In this document: one piece after another, positions 16,229-25,390 of the stretch
Layout of the letters: every line of letters begins with the position of its first letter
Numbering within the stretch: position 1 is the first letter of the stretch
Assembly: GCA_029817715.1 (NCBI GenBank)
Contig: JARUPY010000292.1
Location: 890,001-954,000 of the forward strand
Source: Melastoma dodecandrum
Lineage: Eukaryota > Streptophyta > Magnoliopsida > Myrtales > Melastomataceae
DNA: 64,000 nucleotides
Reading direction: 5' to 3'
Translations under genes and position numbers: made by a program
The notes under the pieces: generated by a model
Database searches by the model: none
What the model saw: the letters and a program-made list of their open reading frames with translations, nothing else
What the model was told of the DNA's origin: nothing

Positions 16229-16471
16229 TCAGCCCATCACCGCGCTGTTCGCCGGCCGACACCCGGGGTGGCCGACCGCACTGCAACATAGCGCGCTGCT
16301 CGGCGCGTGCCGCAGGAGACTGCGTCGATCACGCGCCTTTGTTCAGACGGTGACAGAACCCCGCCCTCGGCGCCCCGGCGCCCGGCGGATGTCGCGTCGC
16401 GGCTGCGGCCGGTATAGACGCGGCGGATCGAACCCGGCTTCCGCCGACCATGCCGGGCAGGGGCAGGGTTC

Positions 16472-17419
16472 ATGCGCGTCCTCGTGACCGGAGCCGGAGA
16501 TTATCTCGGTCGCCGCCTGCTCGACGCGCTGCGGCGGGATCTGCCGCCCGGCAGCCGCATCCTTGGCATCGACCGGGCTCCGCAACCGCCCCTGGACGGC
16601 GTCACGTTCCTCGCCGTCGACCCGTTCGACGCCGACCGGCTCACCGAGGCGGTCGCAGCCTTCGACCCGACCCTCGTGTTTCACCTGGCCGCCCTGGCCT
16701 CGGTGGCCCAATCGAGCGAGACGCCGGCCTACGCCTGGCGGGCGGACCTCCTCGGCACCCTGAACCTCGCCGAGGCGCTGGCGAAATCGAGCGCCACCCT
16801 CGTGTTCCTGAGCGCGACCGTCGTCTACGGCGAGGCGTTCCGGGATCGGCCGTGCCCGGACGAAGGCGTGACGCCGCGGCCCGACACCATCTCGGGGCGG
16901 ACCAAGACCGCCTGCGAGTACATCCTGCGCGACGTGCTGGCGAATGCCGGGGTCAAGCACCTCGTGCTCCGGCCGGCGAACTATATCGGACCCGGGCAGG
17001 CCGAGACCTTCGTGGTCGCCTCCTTCGCCGGGCAGATCGCGCGCATCGAGCGCGGTCTCGCGCCGCCGAGCCTGGAGGTGGGCGCCCTGTCGGCCGGCCG
17101 GGACTTCTTCGATGTGGCCGATTTCACCGCCGCCTGCATCAGCCTGACCGAGCGGATCGCGGATCTGCCGGACGGCGCCATCTACAATGTCGGGTCGGGC
17201 GTGGTGACGCCGGTTGCGGAGATTCTCGATGCGCTCCGGACGCTGACCGACGCGGACTTCACGGTCCGGGTGGCGGCCGACCGCGTCCGGCCGGCCGGCG
17301 TGCGCAGCGAGGGCTGCGACCCGGAGGCCTTCGCGGCCGCCACCGGGTGGAAGGCGGCGATCCCGCTCACCCGGAGCCTGTCGGCGATCCTCGCGGACGC
17401 GCGGGGACGCCTGGGCTGA
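16472..17419 (+). CDS. Extended-SDR sugar-nucleotide epimerase/dehydratase-like protein, catalytic Tyr position is Ser
   Basis: A 315-residue extended short-chain dehydrogenase resembling GDP-6-deoxy-mannose reductases and UDP-glucose epimerases. The NAD(P) loop is VTGAGDYLGRRLL (GxxGxxG kept). HLAALASVAQSSETP matches the substrate-side HxAA motif, and VFLSATVVYGEA holds the conserved Ser and VYG. The usual YxxxK is SGRTK, so Ser141 replaces the proton-donating Tyr while Lys145 is kept. LRPANYIGPGQ and DFFDVADFTAACI are typical substrate-binding blocks. Either the enzyme uses another residue, or it has lost classical activity. It stands alone between OpgC and EttA. Confidence 0.82.
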   Translation: MRVLVTGAGDYLGRRLLDALRRDLPPGSRILGIDRAPQPPLDGVTFLAVDPFDADRLTEAVAAFDPTLVFHLAALASVAQSSETPAYAWRADLLGTLNLAEALAKSSATLVFLSATVVYGEAFRDRPCPDEGVTPRPDTISGRTKTACEYILRDVLANAGVKHLVLRPANYIGPGQAETFVVASFAGQIARIERGLAPPSLEVGALSAGRDFFDVADFTAACISLTERIADLPDGAIYNVGSGVVTPVAEILDALRTLTDADFTVRVAADRVRPAGVRSEGCDPEAFAAATGWKAAIPLTRSLSAILADARGRLG

Positions 17420-17462
17420 ACCGCGGGCCGGGGGAAACCCGCTCAGGTGCGAGCCGCGGCGC

Positions 17463-17931
17463 TCAACGCGAGAACCGCTTGTACTTGATCTTCTTCGGCA
17501 TGATCGAATCGGCCCCGAGGCGCCGGACCTTGTCGGCCTCGTACTCGGAGAAGTTGCCCTCGAACCACTCCACGTGGCTGTCGCCCTCGAAGGCGAGGAT
17601 GTGGGTCGCGATCCGGTTCAGGAACCAGCGATCGTGGCTGATGATCACCGCGCAGCCGGCGTAATCCTCCAGCGCGTCCTCGAGGGCGCGCAGGGTCTCC
17701 ATGTCGAGGTCGTTGGTCGGCTCGTCGAGCAGCAGCACGTTGGCGCCGCCCTTCAGGGTCCGGGCGAGGTGGACGCGGTTGCGCTCGCCGCCCGAGAGGG
17801 TGCCGACCTTCTTCTGCTGGTCGGGCCCCTTGAACGCGAAGGCCGCGCAATAGGCGCGCGAATTGATCTCGCGCTTGTTGAAATAGATGATGTCGTTGCC
17901 GCCCGAGACCTCCTGCCAGACCGTGGCGTTC

Positions 17932-17963
<32 letters not shown>

Positions 17964-19115
17964 GCCGAGCTTCACCGTCTCGCCGATCTCGATCTTACCG
18001 CCGTCGGGCTTCTCCTGGCCGGTGATCATCTTGAACAGGGTGGTCTTGCCGGCTCCGTTCGGACCGATCACGCCGACGATGCCGCCGGGCGGCAGCTTGA
18101 ACGACAGGTCCTCGATCAGCAGACGGTCGCCGAACGCCTTGTTCAGGTGCTCGAACTCGATGACGTTGTTGCCCAGGCGCTCGTCGATCGGGATGACGAT
18201 CTGAGCGGCGGCGTCGATCTTCTGCGCCTGCCGGGCGACCAGCTCCTCGTAGCGGGTGATACGCGCCTTCGACTTCGACTGGCGCGCCTTCGGGGAGGCG
18301 GCGATCCATTCCTGCTCGCGGGCGATGGAGCGCTGGCGGGCCATGTCCTCGCGGCCCTCCTGCTCCAGGCGCTTCTGCTTCTGCACCAGCCACGCCGAGT
18401 AGTTGCCCTCGTACGGGATGCCCTTGCCGCGGTCGAGCTCCAGGATCCAGCTCGTCACGTTGTCGAGGAAGTAGCGATCGTGGGTCACGATCAGGATCGC
18501 GCCCGGATACTGGCGCAGGTGTCCTTCGAGCCAGTTCACCGTCTCGGCGTCGAGGTGGTTGGTCGGCTCGTCGAGGAGCAGAAGTTCCGGCTCCCACAGG
18601 AGCAGGCGGCAGAGCGCGATGCGGCGGCGCTCGCCGCCCGAGAGGGTCGCGACCGGCTGCTCGTCGCTCGGGCAACCCAGCGCCTCCATGGCCTGATCGA
18701 CCTTCGAGTCGAGCTCCCAGAGGCCCAGGGACTCGATCCGGTCCTGGAGCTCGGTCATCTCGTCGGCGGTCTCCTCCGAGTAGTTCATGGCGAGCTCGTT
18801 GTAGCGGTCGAGCATGGCCTGCTTCTCGGCCACGCCCTCCATCACGTTCTCGCGGACGGACTTGTTCGGATCGAGCTGCGGCTCCTGCGGCAGGTAGCCG
18901 ACGCGGGCGCCCTGGGCGACCCAGCCGTCGCCGGTGAAGTCCTTGTCGATCCCCGCCATGATCTTGAGCAGGGTCGACTTGCCGGACCCGTTGATGCCGA
19001 GGACACCGATCTTGGCGTCGGGGTAGAAGGACAGGTTGACGTTATCCAGGACCTTCTTGCCGCCGGTATAGGCCTTCGTCAGGCCCCGCATGTGGTAGAT
19101 GAATTCGCGAGCCAT
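17463..19115 (-). CDS. ettA: Energy-dependent translational throttle protein EttA (ABC-F ATPase)
   Basis: A 550-residue ABC-F protein with two ATPase domains and no membrane segments. Domain 1 has Walker [10 protein letters not shown] (about 40-48), signature [12 protein letters not shown] and Walker [13 protein letters not shown]. The inter-domain linker is charged and helical ([19 protein letters not shown]). Domain 2 has Walker [22 protein letters not shown] and [11 protein letters not shown]. The arm region ([18 protein letters not shown]) matches EttA, which binds the ribosomal E site and gates the first elongation steps according to ATP/ADP ratio. The length is as expected. A 427-base non-coding region lies upstream. 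Confidence 0.95.
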
Positions 19116-19349
19116 CGCGGACGTCCTCGGCGTGGTGTGCGGGATGCGCGGTGCGTGCCAGCGGCACGGGTCAGGTGCGGGGGCTTCTGCACCCGTCCTG
19201 TACGCGCGTTCTCCACGATATAGAATGACGCCGACCGAGTATCAGCCCCGCCGGGCAGCGGCAAGGCTGCCGGACGGCGGCGCTCGGCTACGACGTCGGT
19301 TCAGGCATGGCCACGCTTCGGTGTGTCAAGATCCGTTTGACGATCCCAC

Positions 19350-19462
19350 CGTCATTCCGGGGCGCCGCAGGCGAGCCCGGAATCCGGAAGCGCCGGCGGT
19401 GCCAGGATTGCGCGCGCTTTGGATCTGGATTCCGGACCCTGCGGCGCAGTCCCGGAACGACG
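19350..19462. repeat. Palindromic intergenic element (family B, copy 2)
   Basis: The left arm starts CGTCATTCCGGGGCGCCGCA and the right arm ends GCGCAGTCCCGGAACGACG; the arms are imperfect inverted repeats. The arms match the element at 2851-2958. It is the main feature of the non-coding stretch 19116-19542 upstream of ettA; I see no gene in that gap. Confidence 0.65.
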
Positions 19463-19542
19463 GGGCTGTCGATCATTGGCGCAGCCAAGTCTCATTGAAC
19501 CGAGCTCGCGGCCGTGGGTGACGGCGCAGGCGCCGCCGCCTT

Positions 19543-19848
19543 TCACGCGAAGGGATTGGGGACGGCGGTCGGCGCCTCGTCGCCGGCCTCGGCCACCGCC
19601 TCGGGCAGGTCTTCGCCCTCCAGGGCCTTCACGATGGCGTCCAGCGTCTGCTTGAGCAGGCGGGCCTGGGCGAGGCCGGTCTTGTCCCGGGTCAGGTCGA
19701 GGGACCCGTGAAGGGCGATCCGGTCGGTGCCGTTCTCGAAGCTGAGGGCTCCGATATTGCGCACCGCGGCATCGTCCGCGAAGGGCTCGAACGGACCCGG
19801 CTGCCCGGCCTCGGTGGACGCCCTGCGCCGGTGCTTGTCCTCGGGCAT
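19543..19848 (-). CDS. Hypothetical protein downstream of the endonuclease
   Basis: A 101-residue protein of unrecognised family. The N-terminal half is charged and probably disordered (MPEDKHRRRASTEAGQPG). The middle, NIGALSFENGTDRIALHGSL then DLTRDKTGLAQARLLKQTL, is likely folded, and the C-terminus is acidic. A GAGAGGG-like ribosome site precedes the ATG at 19848. It starts 11 bases after the stop of the endonuclease gene on the same strand, so it is probably in the same operon. A role as inhibitor or partner of the nuclease is only a guess. Confidence 0.7.
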   Translation of the reverse strand: MPEDKHRRRASTEAGQPGPFEPFADDAAVRNIGALSFENGTDRIALHGSLDLTRDKTGLAQARLLKQTLDAIVKALEGEDLPEAVAEAGDEAPTAVPNPFA

Positions 19849-19859
19849 CGGAGTCCCTC

Positions 19860-20768
19860 TCAGAAGATCGCGCGGATCACGTCGCGGACGAACTTGCGCA
19901 GGGCGCGACGTCCTTCCCGCTGCAGCCAGTCCTGCCACGATTGGTCCTGTCGCGGGCGGCGTTCGTCCGCGCGCGAGAGGGTATGGGGGTCCGGCAGGCT
20001 CATCGCGACGGTCCGGGCCGCGGCCGGGAGGGAAGGGAACACGTCGATCCCCGCTTCCCGGGTCAGGTCGTCGATCGAGACCACGCGCCAGTCCTTCGAA
20101 TCGTCGTTCCGGGCGAGATAGGCGCCGGCCTCGCCGCTCGCCGGGTCGTAGAGCGCCTTGAACAGCTGGGTCGGCACCAGCACGCCGCCCTTGATCTGCT
20201 GCACCGCCTCCCCGGAAAAGATCACCCCGGTGACCACGAAGATCGCGCCCCGCCGCGTCGCCAGCCGCCGGGTGCTCTCCTCGATATCCGCCCAGAGCCC
20301 GCGGTTCAGGACCCGGTTCTGCGGCACGATGTTGGCGAGGCTGAAGGATTCGGCCTGGGCGCTCAGCGTCGGCATGTCGCCCGCCGGGGCGAGGTGGCCC
20401 CGGTCGAAGCCGCTGCGGACATAATCCTCCAGGGAGGCGCGGTCCTCGGCCGGCAGCCGGCTTTCCTCGTGGAAGGAATCGTCCCGGGCCACGGTGCGGG
20501 CATCGGCGACGCTGGCCCGGGTCAGGTGCTCCGCGGAATAGAGCGGCGTGTGCGTCACCCCCGAATGGAGCACCGCGAAGGCCTCGAAGCAGAGCGGGAT
20601 CGTGCGCGCTGCGAGCTTCGGGTTGGTGAGCACCGGCACCTTCCCGTCGGCGAAATGGGCCGGACAGCTCTCGTCCGCGCGGGTCGCCGCCGCGCCGGAC
20701 GCCGTCAGGATCAGCGCCGCCGAAAGGCCCCTCCCGGCGCGGCGCCCGCGGCTCCCTCTCACCAGCAT
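19860..20768 (-). CDS. Secreted DNA/RNA non-specific endonuclease (His-Me finger)
   Basis: A 302-residue protein with an N-terminal signal sequence (MLVRGSRGRRAGRGLSAALI, then LTASGAAATRADE) and a DNA/RNA non-specific endonuclease domain. The active-site motif is FDRGHLAPAGDM (DRGH with the catalytic His), followed by FSLANIVPQNRVLNRGLW with the metal-coordinating Asn, as in Serratia-type nucleases. IFVVTGVIFSG and VLVPTQLFKALYD are core strands. It probably degrades extracellular or periplasmic nucleic acid. The ATG at 20768 begins the signal peptide and overlaps the stop of the small gene upstream by ten bases; an in-frame start further upstream was rejected because it precedes the signal with non-signal sequence. 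Confidence 0.85.
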   Translation of the reverse strand: MLVRGSRGRRAGRGLSAALILTASGAAATRADESCPAHFADGKVPVLTNPKLAARTIPLCFEAFAVLHSGVTHTPLYSAEHLTRASVADARTVARDDSFHEESRLPAEDRASLEDYVRSGFDRGHLAPAGDMPTLSAQAESFSLANIVPQNRVLNRGLWADIEESTRRLATRRGAIFVVTGVIFSGEAVQQIKGGVLVPTQLFKALYDPASGEAGAYLARNDDSKDWRVVSIDDLTREAGIDVFPSLPAAARTVAMSLPDPHTLSRADERRPRQDQSWQDWLQREGRRALRKFVRDVIRAIF

Positions 20769-21013
20769 ACGCGCACCCGCCGCACACCCTCCGGAGTCGG
20801 GCGCTCCCGCCAAGCGCAAGGTCGGCCGAGGCTTCCAGTGAAGGGCCGCGCGTCGCGATCGGGCCCACCCGGGGCGAGCCGCGGCGGGCAATCGCCAAGA
20901 AAGTTGCAGAGGAAGTCGAGGTTGCCGTCCACCGGTCGCGGCTCGGCGTAAGCTTGGCCGTTACCCGTAATCGCGAGCGTGAGCAGGATTGTGCACAGAC
21001 GAGCCGGACTCAA
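20759..21013 (-). CDS. Probable small secreted protein overlapping the endonuclease start
   Basis: An 84-residue reading frame beginning at a TTG (21013) with AAGAGG about seven bases upstream. The first 23 residues (MSPARLCTILLTLAITGNGQ, then AYA) look like a signal peptide with an AYA cleavage site. The next stretch EPRPVDGNLDFLCNFLGDCP has two Cys; the rest is basic. The stop overlaps the endonuclease ATG by ten bases, an arrangement that favours coupled translation. An in-frame ATG at 21070 would put 19 residues before the signal. I do not know the family. Confidence is limited because the C-terminal part looks low-complexity. Confidence 0.5.
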   Translation of the reverse strand: MSPARLCTILLTLAITGNGQAYAEPRPVDGNLDFLCNFLGDCPPRLAPGGPDRDARPFTGSLGRPCAWRERPTPEGVRRVRVCW

Positions 21014-21211
21014 AGGTGGACCTCTTGTGGCGGTAAGGGCACGTGACTGAAAAAAACGCTGCCCTGACATTGATCGGGACGCCGATCATCCGTAACTGGC
21101 ACTATCATGACAGCGGCGGACGGGCGGGTTCTAGCATGAAGGCCCCCCTGGATGCCGACGTTGCGACAGCCGAACCGCGTGGCGGGGCTGTCGCCATACT
21201 CGAACGAGCGG

Positions 21212-23191
21212 ATGCGACCATTGGCGATATCACCTGAGCAATCGGCGTTGCTGGATCGTGTCCCGAACCCGGCGGCGTTGCGGCGTCTGCCGGAAGCGGA
21301 GCTGCCGGCGGTGGCCGACGCCGTGCGGGCCGAGATGATCGACGCCGTCTCGGTCACCGGCGGGCATCTGGGCTCGGGCCTGGGCGTGGTCGAGCTGACG
21401 GTGGCGCTGCACCACGTGTTCGACACCCCCGACGACCGCATCGTCTGGGACGTCGGCCACCAGTGCTACCCCCACAAGATCCTCACCGAGCGCCGCGACC
21501 GCATCCGCACCCTGCGCCAGGGCGGCGGCCTGTCGGGCTTCACCAAGCGCTCCGAGAGCGTCTACGACCCGTTCGGGGCCGCCCATTCCTCGACCTCGAT
21601 CTCCGCCGCCCTCGGCATGGCGGTCGCCCGCGACCTCGACAACGCCACCGCCAGGCAGACCGGCGGCGCGCAGAAGCGCCGCAACGCCATCGCGGTGATC
21701 GGCGACGGCTCGATGTCGGCCGGCATGGCCTACGAGGCCATGAACAACGCCGGCGCCCTGCACTCGCGCCTGATCGTCATCCTCAACGACAACGACATGT
21801 CGATCGCGCCCCCCGTCGGCGCCATGTCGGCCTACCTCGCAAGGCTGGCCTCTGGCGGCGCCTACCAGTCCCTGCGCGAGACCGCCAAGCAGCTCGGCAA
21901 GCTCCTGCCGAAGGCGCTCTACCAGCGCGCGGCCGCGGCGGAAGAGTATGCCCGCTCGCTGGTGGTCGGCGGCGGCACGATGTTCGAGGAGATGGGCTTC
22001 CACTATGTCGGCCCCGTGGACGGGCACAACCTCGACCACCTGCTGCCGGTCCTGAAGAACGTGCGCGACGCCGAGCACGGCCCGATCCTGCTGCACGTGG
22101 TCACCCAGAAGGGCAAGGGCTACGCCCCGGCCGAGGCCTCGGCCGACCGCTATCACGGGGTGGTCAAGTTCGACGTGGTCTCGGGCGTGCAGGCCAAGGC
22201 CAAGCCGAACGCGCCGGCCTACACGCGGGTGTTTGGCGAGAGCCTGATCAAGGCGGCCGACGCCGACGACAAGGTGGTGGCGATCACCGCGGCGATGCCG
22301 GGGGGCACCGGCATCGACCTGTTCGGCAAGGCGCACCCGGACAAGACCTTCGACGTCGGCATCGCCGAGCAGCACGCGGTGACGTTCGCGGGCGGTCTGG
22401 CCACCGAGGGCTACCGGCCGTTCGTGGCGATCTACTCGACGTTCCTGCAGCGGGCCTACGACCAGGTGGTGCACGACGTGGCGCTGCAGAACCTGCCGGT
22501 GCGGTTCTGCATGGACCGGGCGGGCCTGGTCGGCGCGGACGGGGCGACGCATGCGGGCGCGTTCGACCTGGCGTACCTGTGCTGCCTGCCGAACATGACG
22601 GTGATGGCGGCCGCCGACGAGGCCGAGCTGGTGCACATGGTGGCGACCGCCCACGCGCACGACAGCGGCCCGATCGCGCTGCGCTACCCGCGCGGCGAGG
22701 GTGTCGGGGTCGAGCTGCCGGAGCGGGGCGAGGCTCTGCCGATCGGCAAGGGGCGTGTGGTGCGTCGGGACGCGGAGGCGCGGGTTGCGATCCTCAGCCT
22801 GGGCACGCGTCTGGCGGAGGGGCTGAAGGCGGCCGATACGCTGTCGGATCAGGGCGTTGCGGTGACGGTGGCGGATGCGCGGTTCGCCAAGCCGCTGGAC
22901 GAGGGTCTGATCCTGGAGTTGGCGCGCGATCACGAGGTTCTGATCACGATCGAGGAGGGCTCGCGGGGCGGGTTCGGGGCGATGGTGCTGCACCTGCTGG
23001 CGGAGCGGGGGGCGCTGGATGCCGGGCGGGTGCTGGTGCGGACGATGACGCTGCCGGACGCCTACCAGGACCACGACAGCCCGGAGAAGATGTACGCCGA
23101 GGCCGGGCTCGACGCCGGCAGCATCGTCAAGATGGCCCTCGACACCCTGCCGGAGCGCAAGGAAGGCCGGTCGCGCCTGCGGCTTGCCTGA
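21212..23191 (+). CDS. dxs: 1-deoxy-D-xylulose-5-phosphate synthase
   Basis: A 659-residue thiamine-diphosphate enzyme that condenses pyruvate and glyceraldehyde-3-phosphate, the first step of the MEP isoprenoid pathway in the cytosol. Visible features are [31 protein letters not shown] (conserved His), the ThDP-binding [41 protein letters not shown], the second-domain [15 protein letters not shown] with the catalytic Glu, and [19 protein letters not shown]. The start is uncertain: ATG at 21212 has a weak GAGCGG site and fits the family N-terminus better than ATG at 21152. It lies on the same strand, 277 bases upstream of the hopanoid operon, whose precursors it supplies. Confidence 0.95.
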   Translation: MRPLAISPEQSALLDRVPNPAALRRLPEAELPAVADAVRAEMIDAVSVTGGHLGSGLGVVELTVALHHVFDTPDDRIVWDVGHQCYPHKILTERRDRIRTLRQGGGLSGFTKRSESVYDPFGAAHSSTSISAALGMAVARDLDNATARQTGGAQKRRNAIAVIGDGSMSAGMAYEAMNNAGALHSRLIVILNDNDMSIAPPVGAMSAYLARLASGGAYQSLRETAKQLGKLLPKALYQRAAAAEEYARSLVVGGGTMFEEMGFHYVGPVDGHNLDHLLPVLKNVRDAEHGPILLHVVTQKGKGYAPAEASADRYHGVVKFDVVSGVQAKAKPNAPAYTRVFGESLIKAADADDKVVAITAAMPGGTGIDLFGKAHPDKTFDVGIAEQHAVTFAGGLATEGYRPFVAIYSTFLQRAYDQVVHDVALQNLPVRFCMDRAGLVGADGATHAGAFDLAYLCCLPNMTVMAAADEAELVHMVATAHAHDSGPIALRYPRGEGVGVELPERGEALPIGKGRVVRRDAEARVAILSLGTRLAEGLKAADTLSDQGVAVTVADARFAKPLDEGLILELARDHEVLITIEEGSRGGFGAMVLHLLAERGALDAGRVLVRTMTLPDAYQDHDSPEKMYAEAGLDAGSIVKMALDTLPERKEGRSRLRLA

Positions 23192-23211
23192 TTTCGGCGG
23201 CGACTCTTGCG

Positions 23212-23332
23212 CTGGGTCCCGGATCAGATGCCGCTTCGCTTCACCTGTCCGGGAAAGGGCGCGCTTCGGACTGAAACGCGACGCCCTCTCCCGGGCGCAT
23301 GCAGCGTCAGTGGAATGCGACCCGGGACCCAG
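23212..23332. repeat. Long inverted repeat between dxs and the hopanoid operon (family C)
   Basis: CTGGGTCCCGG at the left and CCGGGACCCAG at the right are exact inverses, about 120 bases apart; inner sequence is partly symmetric (CTTCGCTTCACC). It occupies most of the 277-base gap between dxs and hpnA. It may be another dispersed element or a transcription end for dxs. Confidence 0.5.
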
Positions 23333-23468
23333 CACGGGATCTGCCGCGAAGCGGCTCCTCATCTCCACCAAGCCCCGCGGCTTGCCGCCCAAAGCGTTCG
23401 ATGACACAAGCGCGGCGCGGCTGGGAATCCCCGGCCGCGCTGATTTTCTGTAACCCTCCTGATCCGTG

Positions 23469-24497
23469 ATGGCAGAGGCCATAACCCCCGGCGCTTCCGA
23501 GGTCGGTCCCGTGCTGATCACCGGCGCGAGCGGCTTCCTCGGCTCGGCCCTGGTCGACGTGTTCCGTCGCGCCGGCTTCCCGGTGCGCATCCTCGTGCGC
23601 GCGTCGAGCCCGCGGACCAATCTCACGTGGACCGATGTCGAGATCGCCGAGGGCGACATGCGCGATCCGGCCGCGGTGGCGGCGGCGATGCGCGGTCAGC
23701 ATTACCTGATCCACGCCGCGGCCGACTACCGGCTCTGGGCGCCCGATATGGAAGAGATCGTCCGGACCAACCGCGACGGCACGCGCCTGATGATGCGCGC
23801 CGCGCTGGAGGCCGGCATCGAGCGGGTCGTCTACACGTCGAGCGTCGCGACGATCAAACCGCCGGCCGACGGTGTGACGCCCTCCGACGAGACCATGCCG
23901 CTGACGCCCGAGACCGCCATCGGCGCCTACAAGCGCAGCAAGGTCGTGGCCGAGCGCGTGGTCGAGGAGATGGTCGCCCGGGACGGGCTCAAGGCCGTCA
24001 TCGTCAACCCCTCGACGCCGATTGGCCCCCGCGACGTGAAGCCGACGCCGACGGGCCGGATCATCCAGGAGGCGGCGCTCGGCAAGATGCCGGCCTTCGT
24101 CGATACCGGCCTCAACCTCGCCCACGTGGACGACGTAGCGCACGGGCACCTGCTCGCCCTTCGGAAGGGCCGGATCGGCGAGCGCTATATCCTCGGCGGC
24201 GAGGACGTGTTCCTGTCGCAGATGCTGGCCGATATTGCCGGGATGGTCGGACGCAAGCCGCCGACCGTGAACCTGCCGCGGGCGGCGGTCTATCCGGTGG
24301 CGTTCTTCGCCCAGCTCGCCGCCCGGGTCACGGGCAGGCAGCCCTTCGCCACGATCGACGGTATCCGCATGTCGCGCTACCGCATGTTCTTTTCCGATCG
24401 CAAGGCCCGCGCCGAGCTCGGCTATACGGCCCGGCCCTACCGCGAGGGCCTGTCGGACGCGATCGCATGGTTTCGAGAGGCCGGATATCTGGCATGA
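23469..24497 (+). CDS. hpnA: Hopanoid-associated sugar epimerase HpnA
   Basis: A 342-residue extended short-chain dehydrogenase, first gene of the hopanoid operon. The NAD(P) loop is ITGASGFLGSALVDVF; VYTSSVATI carries the catalytic Ser and YKRSK the Tyr and Lys. IVNPSTPIGPRDVKPTPTGR and LNLAHVDDVAHGHLLA match the HpnA/dihydroflavonol-reductase-like group. HpnA proteins are encoded with hopanoid genes and are thought to act on the sugar-derived head group, but the precise reaction is not settled. The ATG at 23469 was chosen over an adjacent GTG one codon upstream. The stop overlaps the hpnC start (ATGA). Confidence 0.92.
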   Translation: MAEAITPGASEVGPVLITGASGFLGSALVDVFRRAGFPVRILVRASSPRTNLTWTDVEIAEGDMRDPAAVAAAMRGQHYLIHAAADYRLWAPDMEEIVRTNRDGTRLMMRAALEAGIERVVYTSSVATIKPPADGVTPSDETMPLTPETAIGAYKRSKVVAERVVEEMVARDGLKAVIVNPSTPIGPRDVKPTPTGRIIQEAALGKMPAFVDTGLNLAHVDDVAHGHLLALRKGRIGERYILGGEDVFLSQMLADIAGMVGRKPPTVNLPRAAVYPVAFFAQLAARVTGRQPFATIDGIRMSRYRMFFSDRKARAELGYTARPYREGLSDAIAWFREAGYLA

Positions 24498-25390
24498 GCA
24501 CCCTCGACACTGCCACAGCGGCCCGCTCCGGCAAGGGCCACCGCGACGAGAACTTTCCCGTCGCCTCGCACCTGATCCATCCACATCACCGCGGCGCAAT
24601 CCTGGCCTTCTACAACTTCGTCCGTGCCGGCGACGACGTCGCCGACCACGCGGAGCTGTCGCCCGAGCGCAAGATCGAGCTCCTCGACCGGCTGGCGGAT
24701 GCGCTGACCGGGGCCGGCCCGTCCGATCCGGAAGCCGCGCCGCTCAAGCGTGAGCTCGCCGCCCGGGTGCTTCCCCCCCGCCACGCGCTCGAACTCCTCG
24801 ACGCGTTCCGGATGGATGCCCGGAAGAACCGCTACGCCACTTGGAACGAGCTGATCCACTATTGCCGCTACTCGGCGATGCCGGTGGGGCGCTTCGTCCT
24901 CGACGTCCACGGCGAGGATCCGACCCGGGTCTGGAGTCCGTCCGACGCGATCTGCGCGGCTTTGCAGGTGATCAACCACCTGCAGGATTGCGGCAAGGAC
25001 TTTTCGACGCTCGACCGGGTGTACCTGCCGCAGGATATCCTCGACCGTCATGGCGCCACCGTCGCGATGCTGGGCGAGGCCAAGGCGCCGCCGCAGCTCC
25101 TGGCGGTGATCCGCGAGCTGGCGCAGAACTGTCTCGATCTGCTCGACGAGGGCGCGGCCCTGCCGAACCTGATCGACGACCTGCGTCTCTCGATGGAGAT
25201 TGCCGCGATCCACCGTCTCGCGGTCGTCCTGGCCCGGGGCCTGCTCGAGCGCGATCCGCTCTCCGAGACGGTCCACCACAGCAAGCGCGCCTTCGCGCTT
25301 ACGGCGCTCGGCGGGGTCGCCGCCACGCTGGTGCGCCGGCCCTTCCGGGGCCGCATCGTCCGGGCCGCGGCTCAAGGAATTCGCCCGTGA
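24494..25390 (+). CDS. hpnC: Hydroxysqualene synthase HpnC
   Basis: A 298-residue squalene/phytoene-synthase-fold enzyme. In the bacterial three-enzyme route it converts presqualene diphosphate to hydroxysqualene. The first acidic motif is in FVRAGDDVADHAEL and the second is in NHLQDCGKDFSTLDRVYLP, where QDCGKDF replaces the more usual RDVGED form. The N-terminal DENFPVASHLIHPHHRG is characteristic of HpnC. It overlaps hpnA by four bases (ATGA) and its own stop overlaps the GTG start of hpnD, so the genes are tightly coupled. Confidence 0.94.
   Translation: MSTLDTATAARSGKGHRDENFPVASHLIHPHHRGAILAFYNFVRAGDDVADHAELSPERKIELLDRLADALTGAGPSDPEAAPLKRELAARVLPPRHALELLDAFRMDARKNRYATWNELIHYCRYSAMPVGRFVLDVHGEDPTRVWSPSDAICAALQVINHLQDCGKDFSTLDRVYLPQDILDRHGATVAMLGEAKAPPQLLAVIRELAQNCLDLLDEGAALPNLIDDLRLSMEIAAIHRLAVVLARGLLERDPLSETVHHSKRAFALTALGGVAATLVRRPFRGRIVRAAAQGIRP

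Noticed and set aside
17420..17462. Inverted GCGGG/CCCGC between the convergent epimerase and ettA genes as a terminator
   Set aside because: The stem is only five bases with a ten-base loop in very GC-rich sequence, so it is not better than chance.
19350..19462. Considered as part of a CRISPR array or insertion sequence end
   Set aside because: Repeats are inverted pairs without regular spacing or spacers, and no transposase lies nearby.
21230..23659. 809-codon open frame on the minus strand through dxs
   Set aside because: Antisense to dxs, His/Arg/Gln-rich, with no domain signature.
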